A DNA stretch of 64,000 bases from Mycobacterium sp. IS-836 (GCF_001954275.1 NZ_MBEU01000087.1:1-64000), one strand, 5' to 3'. Counted from the stretch's first letter, positions 47,158 through 55,762 are shown. Notes: generated by a model from the letters alone, not told the origin. Numbers and translations: made by a program.

Positions 47158-47327
47158 CGTGTTGGTGTGGCTTGACGCCCGACGCGAGTAACAGATACGT
47201 CGAGCACCAGTTTGTCTAGATGTAGTCGCGAAGCTCGCGGAGCAGGGCCGACTTTGAGCGGGTGTGGGGCTTTCGAGGACATCGGTGGTGAACGAAGCAT
47301 CGCTCACGGTGATGGGCCGCGGTGGGA

Positions 47328-48308
47328 TCATGAGGGGATCTTTCCTTTTCTGGCAATGGAATCTGATAGGGGAGAGTGCAGTTGGCTCAGCCAGCGCTGG
47401 GCATCGAGTGCGGCCGCACAGCCGCTGGCCGCCGCGGTGACTGCTTGGCGGTAGCGAGGGTCGATCAGGTCGCCGGCAGCGAATACGCCCTCGGCGGAGG
47501 TATGGGTCGTATCGCCTTTGGTCAGGATGTGGCCATCGGCATCCAGCTCGACGAGTCCTATCAAGAGATCTGAGCACGGCGCCTGGCCGACAGCGACGAA
47601 GACAGCGGCGACCTCGATGGTGGATTCGCCGCCGTGGCGCGTGTCGCATACGCGCACCCCGCTGACGTGTTGGCCACCGTTTACGGCCCGCACTTCGGTA
47701 GATGTCAGGATCGCGACGTTGGGATGTGCCTGCAGGCGGGCAACGGCGATGGCTGATGCCCGCAGTCGGTGACGATGGTGGATTACGGTAACGGATCGGG
47801 CCAGCTGCGCAAGGTGAAGCGCCTCTTCAACGGCACCGTCGCCGCCGCCGATGACGGCGACGTCACGTCCAGTGAACTCTGCGCCGTCGCGTTTGGCGCT
47901 GGTGCTTACGCCGCGGCCGAATAGATCGCGTTCGCCCGGCACGTTGAGGGGCCGGGGCGCCGAGCCCATGGCAAGGATCACGGTACGGCCGCGGTACTGG
48001 GCATCGCTCGTGCCGAGCGTCTTGGATTCGTCGCCGAGATCGAATCTGTCGACGTAGCCCGGACGTAACTCGGCGCCAAAGTCCTGGGCTTGTCGCCGCA
48101 TCGCGTCAGCCAGCGCGGGCCCCGAGACGAATGGGCCGAACCCCGGGTAGTTGTCGACGTTCCCGGCGACCCCGAGGGCGCCGCCGGGCTCATGGCCTTC
48201 GATGACAAGGGTGTCCAGCCCGGCGCGAGCCGCGTAGATCGCCGCGGTATATCCGGCTGCGCCCGACCCGACGATGATGACATCACGAATCTGGGTTTTG
48301 CCGGCCAT
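47328..48308 (-). CDS. Thioredoxin-reductase-like flavoprotein lacking the CxxC motif
   Basis: The 326-residue protein follows the TrxB fold closely: FAD motif GSGAAGYTAAIYAARAG (14 on), NADP motif VIGGGDGAVEEALHLA (about 152) and GVFAAGDLIDPRYRQAVTAA. Where thioredoxin reductase has STCATCDG it has STSAKRDG (residues 135-142), so both redox cysteines are replaced. It cannot reduce thioredoxin by the known mechanism and may be a ferredoxin- or flavodoxin-type reductase or act on another acceptor. It lies downstream of lpd on the same strand. Confidence 0.88.
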   Translation of the reverse strand: MAGKTQIRDVIIVGSGAAGYTAAIYAARAGLDTLVIEGHEPGGALGVAGNVDNYPGFGPFVSGPALADAMRRQAQDFGAELRPGYVDRFDLGDESKTLGTSDAQYRGRTVILAMGSAPRPLNVPGERDLFGRGVSTSAKRDGAEFTGRDVAVIGGGDGAVEEALHLAQLARSVTVIHHRHRLRASAIAVARLQAHPNVAILTSTEVRAVNGGQHVSGVRVCDTRHGGESTIEVAAVFVAVGQAPCSDLLIGLVELDADGHILTKGDTTHTSAEGVFAAGDLIDPRYRQAVTAAASGCAAALDAQRWLSQLHSPLSDSIARKGKIPS

Positions 48309-48428
48309 CAGTCAGCGGCGACACGCTGGCTCGACCGCCGACCGGCGCCGAGCGCACGCCGGATGACTGTTGCGGTGTGGGCCAGTTCTAGAGCGTCGTG
48401 TGGCAAAGGATGCCTGCCTTCCGTGTTG

Positions 48429-49838
48429 TCAGAGGTTGATGGCGTGGCCGGTCAGAGCGTGGAAGCATTCCTGCAGACCCTCGCCGAGCGTGGGGTGGGT
48501 GTGCACGTTGCGGGCCAGCTCGGCGGCGGTCAGGTCCCAGAGTTGGGCTGCGGTCAGTTCGGGGAGTAGCTCGCTGACTTCTGCACCGACGAGGTGGGCT
48601 CCGAGCAGCTCGCCGTGGGCAGCATCGGCGATGAGTTTCATAAAGCCGGCCCGTTCGCCCAGTCCGTGCGCTTTGGCGCTGGCCTGCATGGGAAACATGG
48701 CGACTCGGATATCGCGGCCGCTGGCGCGCGCCTGGTGTTCGGTGTAGCCGAAGCTGGCGATTTGCGGTTGGCAGAACGTCACGCGTGGCATCATGCGGTA
48801 GTCCAAGGGCATGGTCGCGGCGCCGGCGATGGTTTCGGCGGCGACGACTCCCTGGGCTGAGGCGACATGGGCGAGTTGCACTTTGGCGGTGACGTCGCCA
48901 ATGGCGAAGATGTGGGGAGCCGAGGTGCGCATGTAGTCGTCGATGTCGATTGCCCCGCCTGTTGTAAGTTGCACGCCCACCGTGTCGAGGCCGAGGTTTT
49001 CGACGTTGGGGCAAAACCCGATACAGATGAACGCGCGGGCGGCGTCGGCCGACGTGGTGTGACCGTTGCGGTCAGTGTGGGTGACGGTGACATGGTCGCC
49101 ATGATCGATCACCGAGTCCACCCGAGTGTTGGTCTGAATGGGAATGCCGCGGCGTCGATACTGGCGGGTCAGTTCCTTGGAGACGTCGGCGTCTTCGTTG
49201 GGTAGGGCGCGGTCGGCATACTCGAGGATCTGGACGTCGACGCCGTAGCTGTTGAGGATGTAGGCGAATTCCATGCCGATTCCGCCGGCGCCGATGATGA
49301 TGATGGACTCGGGTAATGCTGCGTCGAGGATCTGCTGTTCGTAGGTCACGATGTTGTCGCTGAGAGTGACCCGGGGCAGCATCTTCACCCGCGAGCCGGT
49401 GGCGATTATGGCGTTGTCGAAGCGGAGGCTGGTGGTGCCGCCGTTACGTAGCTGTACGTCCAGCATGTGGGAGCCACTGAAGCGGCCGCGACCGTCGATT
49501 TCGGTGATCTTGTTTTTGCGCATCAGGTAGTGCACTCCGCGGACCCGGGCCTCGGCGACTTCGCGGCTGCGTGACACGGCACGGGTGTAGTCGAGGTGGA
49601 TGTCACCGCTGATACCGAACTCGTCCGCCTGATGGGTCAGGATGGAGGCGATCTCGGCGTTGCGTAGCAAGGCTTTTGACGGAACGCACCCGGTGTTGAG
49701 GCAGACACCGCCCCAGTAACGTTCTTCGATGATCGCGACCGTCATGCCGAGTTGTGCCGCCCGAATGCCTGCGACGTATCCGCCCGAGCCGGCGCCCACG
49801 ACCACGAGGTCATACTGGCGGCGGACTGGTGGGCTCAT
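48429..49838 (-). CDS. Dihydrolipoamide dehydrogenase paralogue
   Basis: The 469-residue flavoprotein has GAGSGGYVAGIRAAQLG, the redox-active GVCLNTGCVPSK, NAD motif IIGAGGIGMEFAYIL, IFAIGDVTAKVQLAHVA and the carboxy-terminal catalytic HTHPTLGEG. All active residues of a lipoamide dehydrogenase are present. With no dehydrogenase complex nearby, it probably serves a redox role related to the adjacent DUF417 protein, as RclA does with RclC in E. coli. The start at 49838 lies 10 bases after the DUF417 stop. Confidence 0.9.
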   Translation of the reverse strand: MSPPVRRQYDLVVVGAGSGGYVAGIRAAQLGMTVAIIEERYWGGVCLNTGCVPSKALLRNAEIASILTHQADEFGISGDIHLDYTRAVSRSREVAEARVRGVHYLMRKNKITEIDGRGRFSGSHMLDVQLRNGGTTSLRFDNAIIATGSRVKMLPRVTLSDNIVTYEQQILDAALPESIIIIGAGGIGMEFAYILNSYGVDVQILEYADRALPNEDADVSKELTRQYRRRGIPIQTNTRVDSVIDHGDHVTVTHTDRNGHTTSADAARAFICIGFCPNVENLGLDTVGVQLTTGGAIDIDDYMRTSAPHIFAIGDVTAKVQLAHVASAQGVVAAETIAGAATMPLDYRMMPRVTFCQPQIASFGYTEHQARASGRDIRVAMFPMQASAKAHGLGERAGFMKLIADAAHGELLGAHLVGAEVSELLPELTAAQLWDLTAAELARNVHTHPTLGEGLQECFHALTGHAINL

Positions 49839-49848
49839 CGGGGCGACA

Positions 49849-50379
49849 TCACGCGCGCCTCGTTCCATGGATTCGATGCGGTGCCTGGCGCTGTTGGGTC
49901 GCACCGATGGAGTCCGCCAACAGCCACAGGGCCAACCCCAGCAAGGCGATGTCTTTCATGAGGAATTCGCCATTGGCCGACAGGACGGGAAAGCCACCCG
50001 CGGTAGGTTCGCCAATCCCGGGCGTGCTGACCATAAAAGTCAGCGTGCCAAGTAAGAACGCCGTCGCCAACACACCGCCGATTACCGAGACCTTCGGATA
50101 CCACGGCTTCAGGGCCAGCAATGCTGCGGTCACCAACTCGACCGTACCTAGCACCCGGCCGAACGCACTGATCGACATGATGTGATAGACCCAGCTCAAA
50201 AACGGGCTGTAGGCCACGAACGGCGAAACACCGTGGGATTCGTAGTAGGTGAATTTCATTGCGCCGAACCAGGCAAGGACGACAACCAGGCCATAGCGCG
50301 CGATGAGCGGTGCGGCTCCGATCGGTCGTAATACGCGTTTTGTCCGCCGACTGTCCTCGGTGGTCTCGCCCACGGCCAT
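49849..50379 (-). CDS. DUF417 (YkgB/RclC-like) membrane protein
   Basis: The 176-residue protein has four membrane helices and family blocks LVVVLAWFGAMKFTYYE, SPFLSWVYHIMSISAFGRVL and GGFPVLSANGEFLMKDIALL. DUF417 includes RclC, part of the E. coli reactive-chlorine resistance operon rclABC. It leads the minus-strand unit with the two flavoproteins, and operator copy 5 lies 145 bases upstream. Confidence 0.88.
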   Translation of the reverse strand: MAVGETTEDSRRTKRVLRPIGAAPLIARYGLVVVLAWFGAMKFTYYESHGVSPFVAYSPFLSWVYHIMSISAFGRVLGTVELVTAALLALKPWYPKVSVIGGVLATAFLLGTLTFMVSTPGIGEPTAGGFPVLSANGEFLMKDIALLGLALWLLADSIGATQQRQAPHRIHGTRRA

Positions 50380-50524
50380 CTGACTCGTCTCCCTTCATTG
50401 AATTGCTTGGTCTTACGCCAGGTTCGTCAGTTCTGCACGCACAGTCGCTCGAACGGATTGTTCAACCCATGGCATTGACCATCGTTGCGAGTGACTTCAG
50501 CAACTACGAGCGTCCTGCCGGGCC

Positions 50525-50566
50525 GGGTGAGATGTCATCACCCTCGAGACCGGCTCACCCGGGTGA
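50525..50566 (-). promoter_or_regulatory. Composite operator copy 5, upstream of the DUF417-lpd unit
   Basis: On the minus strand TCACCCGGGTGA, 11 bases, GGGTGA, 7 bases, TCACCC, all perfect. It faces the DUF417 gene. It is the best match to the consensus together with copy 1, and lies just 96 bases from the end of the MalT-type regulator gene. Confidence 0.85.
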
Positions 50567-50661
50567 AGACCCACTGGCGGCGGTTAGGGCCGCGTCCGAG
50601 ATGCGTTCTCAGGCACGATGATTCGTGACCGGCCACATCTGCCGGGGCACCGGAAGGCGAA

Positions 50662-53205
50662 TTACAAAAGGCCGAGTTCTCGCGCCCGGCTGACCGCCGC
50701 GCCGCGGTGCTCAACTTGGAGCTTGCGGTACACGGCGCGCTGGTGGGTCTTCACGGTGTTAAGCGATACGTATAGCCGCGCACCGATCTCACGTCGCGAT
50801 AACCGGGTAGCGAGCAGGCGAAGAACCTCAAGCTCCTTGGGAGTCAACTCCTCACCGACTGCGCACCCCTCGTTGCGCGAAGTCACTGCGACGCTGGCGC
50901 TCCGTCGGGGCCAAGCAAGCACCGTCGAGACGATGCCAGCGTCCGGGCAGCCGCGCGCCAGGGTGCCGACCTCTTCGAGGATGGCCTTTGCGGTTTGGTG
51001 GTCGCCGACCTGCTCGAAGATCTCCGCTCTGACCCACAGCGTCTTGACCACCTCGAGGATCGCTCCGCCTTGGCGGGCCGACATGACGGCCATGTCGGCC
51101 GCGGCCGCAGCTGCATCCCCGTCACCGCGCATAGTGAGGAGTTCGGCCGTGGCAAGCGACACCATCACGCCCACAAGGTGTTCCGCATCCGTCAAGTCGC
51201 GGGAGCTGCCGGACGCCCGGCGGATTTGGCGTTCGGCATCTGCGATGTGACCCTGTTCGGCCGAAATTAGCGCCAGATAGCCCAACGCGTCGATGCGGGT
51301 GCGACGATCGCCCGCCTTCGCGGCCAACTGCACGGCACGTCGGAAGGCGGCTTGCGCCTCGTCGGTACTGCCCGAAAAGTACAGCGCGGATCCATAGATG
51401 CAGTAGGCGCTTGGTCGGCCGAGCGGCGCGTCGCCGAGATCGAGGGTGATTGCCCGGTGAGCCGTCTCAAGCGCCGCGGCGACTCCAGCCGTCTTGAACG
51501 AGTGAACGGCGCGCAACACGATAACTTGAGCGCGGATGGCGCCATCGTCTGCAGTGTCGGCTGCGGATCGGGTCTCGACTGCCTCGATCCACTCGGCGGC
51601 CTCGTCGAGTTGACCAACGCTTAGGGCGATCCAGGCGCGGGCCACGCTCAGTCGCGGATCCTGCAGAACGGTCTCCTCGGGTAGTAGATCAAGGTAGCCG
51701 GAGACGGTCGACGCGCCGCCCCCGTTGAATTCGTCGACCCAGTCCGCGGCGATCAGATCAGCGCTGCGGGCGATGTCACCGCCGGCGACCAGGTGGCGCA
51801 CCGCCTCATCGATGAGGCCCTCGGCCTCGAACCAGGTGGCGGCTCGTCGGTGCAGATCAGCGATCAGATCGGGGTCGGTGCGACGCAGCTCGGTGCGCAG
51901 CAACTCTCCGAACAGCTGGTGATAGCGATACCAGTGACGCGACGTGTCCAGTGGCACTACAAACAGGTTTTCGCGTTCGATCTTCTCCAGGACCGAGGCC
52001 GAGCCGGAAGTTTCCAGCATCGCATCGCAGAGCGCACCGCTGAGTCGTCCCAAGACCGAGGTGCGTAGCAAAAAGCTGCGCAGGTCCGGTGGCTGACCGT
52101 CGAGCACCTCGGCCATCAAATAGTCGACGATATGACGGTTATCGCCCGCGAACGTCCTCATGAACGCGGCGGTGTCGGTACGCCTCGCAAGCGAGAGGGC
52201 GGCAAGGTAGAGGCCGGCAGCCCACCCTTCGGTGCGTCGGTGCAATAGCTGAATATCTGCATCAGTCAAGTCCAGCCCGAGGACATCGTTGAGCAGATGG
52301 CCCGCCTCAATAGCCCCGAAACGTAAGTCGTCTGTTCGCAGCTCGGCAAGCTCGCCGCTGGCCCTCAGGCGCGCCAACGGCAACATCGGATCCGATCGGG
52401 TGGCCAACACCAGGTGAAGATTCGCTGGCAACCGGCTGATGAAGAATGCCAGCTGCTCATGAACCGCTCGACTTACCACCAGGTTGTAGTCATCAAGAAT
52501 GAGCACCATCGGGCTGGCGATCGTGTCCAGATCATTCAGCAGGGTTGGCAAAACGACCTGCACCGGGTCGGCGCCCATGCCGAGGAGTTCGACCGCACGG
52601 ATCCCCACCCCGGGACTGATCTTCTGCAGCGCGGCGACCACGTACATCCAAAACCACACCGGGTCGTTGTCAGAGGAATCAAGCGACAGCCAGCCGAATC
52701 GCTGGTCCTCGTCCGCACCCAGGGCCCACTGCGCCAGCAATGTCGTCTTGCCCCAGCCCGCCGGCGCACTCAGTAGGGTCAGCTTGCAGCGTCCCGCCGA
52801 CAGTACGTCGAGTAAGGCGGCCCGGTGAACAAGCTGGGCCCCGATGGCTGGGACGTGCAGCTTGGTGGCGAGCAGAACTGCTCGCGCAGCGGCTTCTCCG
52901 ACGCCGTTGTCGCCGCGTCGATTTGCGCCCGTCAAGCCCGAACTCCGCGAACCCAGCCGCCGGGCGGGAACGCTCGGCGTTGACGCGCCATCGCTGGGCG
53001 CTGGCGTCTCGGCATCGCAGTTGTTTTCTGCAGGGTCGGGCGGGCTCGTTCCGCCCGGCAATCGCGGTGACGCTATTGAATCAGATGCGTTCTCCGCGAT
53101 TACCTCCGGCACACGCGGTCGGTGGCCGTTTGAGCTGGCAGGCCCGCGGCCCGCCGTCGGCCTAATGATTTTCTCCTGAGCCGCGCTCACGCTGTGCCCG
53201 CTCAC
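50662..53205 (-). CDS. MalT-type LAL-family transcriptional regulator
   Basis: The 847-residue protein has a disordered first 110 residues and then a MalT-like STAND NTPase module, with LLATKLHVPAIGAQLVHRAA and Walker A SAPAGWGKTT (about 146). Helical repeats and a carboxy-terminal LuxR helix-turn-helix follow (LTPKELEVLRLLATRLSRRE onward). Such proteins are ligand- and ATP-dependent activators. GTG 53205 follows an AGGAGAAA site. It adjoins the DUF417 operon and is my candidate for the island's regulator. Confidence 0.9.
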   Translation of the reverse strand: MSGHSVSAAQEKIIRPTAGRGPASSNGHRPRVPEVIAENASDSIASPRLPGGTSPPDPAENNCDAETPAPSDGASTPSVPARRLGSRSSGLTGANRRGDNGVGEAAARAVLLATKLHVPAIGAQLVHRAALLDVLSAGRCKLTLLSAPAGWGKTTLLAQWALGADEDQRFGWLSLDSSDNDPVWFWMYVVAALQKISPGVGIRAVELLGMGADPVQVVLPTLLNDLDTIASPMVLILDDYNLVVSRAVHEQLAFFISRLPANLHLVLATRSDPMLPLARLRASGELAELRTDDLRFGAIEAGHLLNDVLGLDLTDADIQLLHRRTEGWAAGLYLAALSLARRTDTAAFMRTFAGDNRHIVDYLMAEVLDGQPPDLRSFLLRTSVLGRLSGALCDAMLETSGSASVLEKIERENLFVVPLDTSRHWYRYHQLFGELLRTELRRTDPDLIADLHRRAATWFEAEGLIDEAVRHLVAGGDIARSADLIAADWVDEFNGGGASTVSGYLDLLPEETVLQDPRLSVARAWIALSVGQLDEAAEWIEAVETRSAADTADDGAIRAQVIVLRAVHSFKTAGVAAALETAHRAITLDLGDAPLGRPSAYCIYGSALYFSGSTDEAQAAFRRAVQLAAKAGDRRTRIDALGYLALISAEQGHIADAERQIRRASGSSRDLTDAEHLVGVMVSLATAELLTMRGDGDAAAAAADMAVMSARQGGAILEVVKTLWVRAEIFEQVGDHQTAKAILEEVGTLARGCPDAGIVSTVLAWPRRSASVAVTSRNEGCAVGEELTPKELEVLRLLATRLSRREIGARLYVSLNTVKTHQRAVYRKLQVEHRGAAVSRARELGLL

Positions 53206-53277
53206 CGTATTTCTCCTCTTTCCCGTCGATGGGATGACTCCTACAACTCATGACACCGCGGCGCGCGGATGGTGACC

Positions 53278-53315
53278 GTCTCAACATGAGGTGAGTGAAC
53301 GTCTCAAAGTGAGAC
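53278..53315. promoter_or_regulatory. Tandem GTCTCA-N3-TGAGAC operator upstream of the MalT-type gene
   Basis: A perfect GTCTCA-AAG-TGAGAC lies at 53301-53315, with an imperfect partner GTCTCA-ACA-TGAGGT at 53278-53292, 23 bases apart. The same pair occurs at 62301-62339 before the GAF activator. The sites lie 73 to 110 bases before the regulator start. Confidence 0.7.
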
Positions 53316-53360
53316 GCCGTAGGGATGCCAGCGAGTGGCCAGTCGCTCTCTTCGTGTGGT

Positions 53361-53447
53361 TCACGGTTGGCGGTTCACCAACACGTACCCGCCGACGCCG
53401 AACACCACCGGGATCATCATCAACATTCCCAACAATGTGCTCATCAT
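53361..53447 (-). CDS. Membrane micropeptide A (28 residues)
   Basis: The minus-strand frame reads MMSTLLGMLMMIPVVFGVGG plus eight residues ending VNRQP, a single hydrophobic helix. It shares the pattern GMLxMxPVxF and a V-[NS]-R end with two other micropeptides at 54972 and 55682. A weak GAGAAAACG site precedes the ATG. It lies between a conserved leader and the MalT-type regulator. The function is unknown. Confidence 0.65.
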   Translation of the reverse strand: MMSTLLGMLMMIPVVFGVGGYVLVNRQP

Positions 53448-53530
53448 CGTTTTCTCAATTCGCTTTGTCGTTGCTCTCCGGCGCCGGTGCCTGGTTGAGG
53501 GGCGGCGGTCGCGGCGATCCGGAGCTCAAT

Positions 53531-53640
53531 GACTACGTTCGCAGTGCGGGCGGCGCCGGCACCATCGCCCAATGGGTGATCTTTAGCGCTGGGTGGGTGT
53601 ATACCTAGTGGCCTTGATATTTGACGAACTGGTCAATACG
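53531..53640 (-). repeat. Conserved leader element, copy A
   Basis: About 80 to 110 bases resemble the segments upstream of micropeptides B and C. Shared landmarks on the plus strand are CTACG-TTCG, GTGCGGGC, ACCATCGCCCA, GATSTTTAG and a TACCTAGTGGCC/TACTAGGCGGCC end. The match with copy C extends into GGCCT..TAT.TGACG. It probably contains the promoter and leader of the micropeptide unit. Confidence 0.6.
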
Positions 53641-53924
53641 AGTGGCCGCATGCGTTGCGATCACGCCGTTCCCGCGGTCGTAAGCGTGCCCAAATGCGCA
53701 GGAAATCTCATTCGAGAGATGAATGCGTGGGCACTTGCCAATGACTGTTGAGGGCAGAGCAGATCGCAGCGAGTGACATGATCAGAGTCGTTGCCGGCCA
53801 AGAATTCTCGTTTAGAAGAACACGACCAACGAAAGAAACGGTGCGAATCTCGTGAGATCCACGGAGCCAGCATGGTATTCGGCGGGCTGGGACGCGCTCA
53901 CCGCAGCCCCAGCCCGCCGAACGG

Positions 53925-54917
53925 TCAGGTCGCAGCCGCGAGAGCCGGGCCGGCGGCGGCGATAGCGGAGCTGATGGCTCCGGTGACCACCTGCGGGACT
54001 TCATGCAAGAGCGTGTGCCCTGCGGCCGGCCGGTGGATGAGCATCGCGTCGGGAATACCGGCGGCCAGCTTGTGGGCATGCCACATCGGTGTGAGCTTGT
54101 CCGCTCCTCCACTGATGATGGTTGTCTTGGCCGTGATAGAGCTGAGGATCTGTGAGCAGTCGTAGTCTTTTAAACCGCGCAGGAAACCGACTTTGGTCGT
54201 CGACGGGGTGGCGGTGATGGCAGCCGCGGACCTAGCTACCGAATTGGGGGCGGCTTCACGGTATCCGCCATGTCTAGTCAGTGCCGCGCACACCGCTCGG
54301 GCGAGGAATTGAACTATCTCATCTGTACCCGCACGAGGCATGCGGCGGACGAGGTGGTAGAGCACGCTTGTCGCGGGGGTGTTCAGCAGCCGGCCGAGGC
54401 CGTGCGAGCCGAGATTTCCCGCAGCGGTCGCGACGAGAATAAGGCTCTCCGGCTCAACGGGACGCGCGCTGGCCGGCCGGCGAAGATAGGCCAAGGCCGT
54501 CATGCCGCCCATCGAGTGCCCTACCAGAGTGAGCGGGCCCGTAACGCCAAGCGCGACCAGCAATTCGGCGAGGTCGCCGGCGAGTCGGTCGATCCGATAA
54601 GTGTGCATTGACGCATTGCCAGAGTCGCCGTGACCGCGGTGGTCGTAACTGATGATCCGGATGTTGTTGCCCCAGTGACCGGTCAGCTGCGTCATCTGGA
54701 TGTTCCAGGACTCTTTGTTCGAGCAGAAGCCGTGGAGAAGTACGACTGTATGGCCAGCGGCGAGAGGTCCCGCGTCACGAACCGACAGCGGGACGCCATC
54801 GCTCGTGGTGACTATGCGGTTGCAGACCCGCGTTCGGCATGCGCCAGGTATTCTCCTGTGACTGCATCGCGTTGGCGACGTCGGTGGCGTCATCGCATTG
54901 TTACCAGGCATAGCCAT
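53925..54917 (-). CDS. Alpha/beta hydrolase
   Basis: The 330-residue protein has the oxyanion motif LLHGFCSNKESW, SYDHRGHGDSG, the nucleophile elbow GHSMGG and a carboxy-terminal catalytic histidine in AAGHTLLHE; an acid is likely in SGGADKLTP. It resembles epoxide hydrolases and esterases of mycobacteria. The first 35 residues look unconserved, so the real start may lie downstream of 54917. It follows micropeptide B on the same strand. Confidence 0.87.
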   Translation of the reverse strand: MAMPGNNAMTPPTSPTRCSHRRIPGACRTRVCNRIVTTSDGVPLSVRDAGPLAAGHTVVLLHGFCSNKESWNIQMTQLTGHWGNNIRIISYDHRGHGDSGNASMHTYRIDRLAGDLAELLVALGVTGPLTLVGHSMGGMTALAYLRRPASARPVEPESLILVATAAGNLGSHGLGRLLNTPATSVLYHLVRRMPRAGTDEIVQFLARAVCAALTRHGGYREAAPNSVARSAAAITATPSTTKVGFLRGLKDYDCSQILSSITAKTTIISGGADKLTPMWHAHKLAAGIPDAMLIHRPAAGHTLLHEVPQVVTGAISSAIAAAGPALAAAT

Positions 54918-54971
54918 CGAGATCTAAAGTCTTGCTTGCTGTTTCGGCGAGCGCGGTGACGCGACCGGCGG

Positions 54972-55052
54972 TCATCGGGATACCATTACGTACCCGGCGA
55001 CACCGAACGCGACTGGTACCATCGCCAGCATTCCAAGCGCCGCATTCAACAT
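54972..55052 (-). CDS. Membrane micropeptide B (26 residues)
   Basis: The frame reads MLNAALGMLAMVPVAFGVAG then YVMVSR, a single hydrophobic helix. It shares GMLxMxPVxF and the VSR end with copies A and C. An AAGGAAAAGAG stretch lies seven bases before the ATG. It is 54 bases upstream of the alpha/beta hydrolase gene. Confidence 0.7.
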   Translation of the reverse strand: MLNAALGMLAMVPVAFGVAGYVMVSR

Positions 55053-55105
55053 CGTTAGCTCTTTTCCTTGTGCGCTCACCGGCACGGTGTGGTCTGGCTG
55101 GGCCG

Positions 55106-55218
55106 TCGCTTTGGGTGAGAACGTGATTAGTTGTCGAGTACTACGGTCGTCGGACGGGCAGTGGAAAACCATCGCCCGAGGATTGATGTTTAGGGGCGGA
55201 TAGGTCTAGCACTAGGCC
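55106..55218 (-). repeat. Conserved leader element, copy B
   Basis: This stretch aligns with 55806-55947 over most of its length. Shared landmarks are GGGTGAG-ACG-GATTAGT, CTACGGTCGTCG, CGGGCAG-G-AAAACCATCGCCC, TTGATGTTTAGGG and CACTAGGC. It is placed upstream of micropeptide B in the same way as copies A and C. Confidence 0.65.
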
Positions 55219-55490
55219 GACGCGGGGAGCCGTCGCGGTGGAAACCGCACAGCCGACAGTCCAAAGTCACGGACTGAGACGACAGGCCCGAACACTCCCG
55301 AGAGATTCGACGACCAAGCCGAACCCGGCATGAGACCAGCGGCATAATCGCGAAGCTTGATCGCACTCGGGAGCGGTCGCCCAATGTGAATTAGGCCGCT
55401 CGTGTTAGAGCGTGATTGATTGTCTGACTACTAGTCTCGCAACTGAATTCACTCATAACGTCGGCTGGCCATCAAGATGGCCAACAGCCT
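55219..55490. other. Gap without a recognisable gene
   Basis: About 270 bases between leader B and the small basic ORF contain no recognisable coding sequence, and no repeat or tRNA is visible. Confidence 0.5.
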
Positions 55491-55685
55491 TTACCAAAGT
55501 GGGTCGGCGGTTATCTGTAGCCATACCTTGAATTCCATTTGCGTGCGGCGTTTTTGCGCCCGTTTGGCACGCAGTCGTTGGATCATGGTTACTCGTTCGC
55601 CATTGCCGGCTCGTCGCACCCGCGCGTCGGTATCGACAGTGCGGCTTTCTGATCCGGCGATCGGGTCGCGCCAGCTTGCGGTCAT
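55491..55685 (-). CDS. Small basic protein overlapping micropeptide C
   Basis: The 64-residue frame is arginine-rich in the middle (MIQRLRAKRAQKRRTQ) with an aromatic end. Its ATG overlaps the TGA of micropeptide C (ATGA), which suggests translational coupling. It has no family resemblance that I can see. It may be a decayed downstream gene. Confidence 0.4.
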   Translation of the reverse strand: MTASWRDPIAGSESRTVDTDARVRRAGNGERVTMIQRLRAKRAQKRRTQMEFKVWLQITADPLW

Positions 55686-55762
55686 CGCGACACCATCGCG
55701 TGGCGGGCAGCCCAGAAGGTCACCGGCAGCATTTCCAGCATTCCGTTGGCTGCGTTCAGCAT
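55682..55762 (-). CDS. Membrane micropeptide C (26 residues)
   Basis: The frame reads MLNAANGMLEMLPVTFWAAR then HAMVSR and keeps GMLxMxPVxF and VSR, but its helix is more polar than in A and B. The GGGAGGACA site directly before the ATG is strong, supporting translation. It may be a degenerating copy of the family. Confidence 0.65.
   Translation of the reverse strand: MLNAANGMLEMLPVTFWAARHAMVSR

Noticed and set aside
47328..48308. Calling this gene trxB, thioredoxin reductase
   Set aside because: The CxxC active site is missing, so the specific enzyme name is not supported.
53291..53608. 105-codon plus-strand frame between the MalT-type gene and the hydrolase
   Set aside because: It is antisense to micropeptide A and leader A, and has no ribosome site or protein-like pattern.
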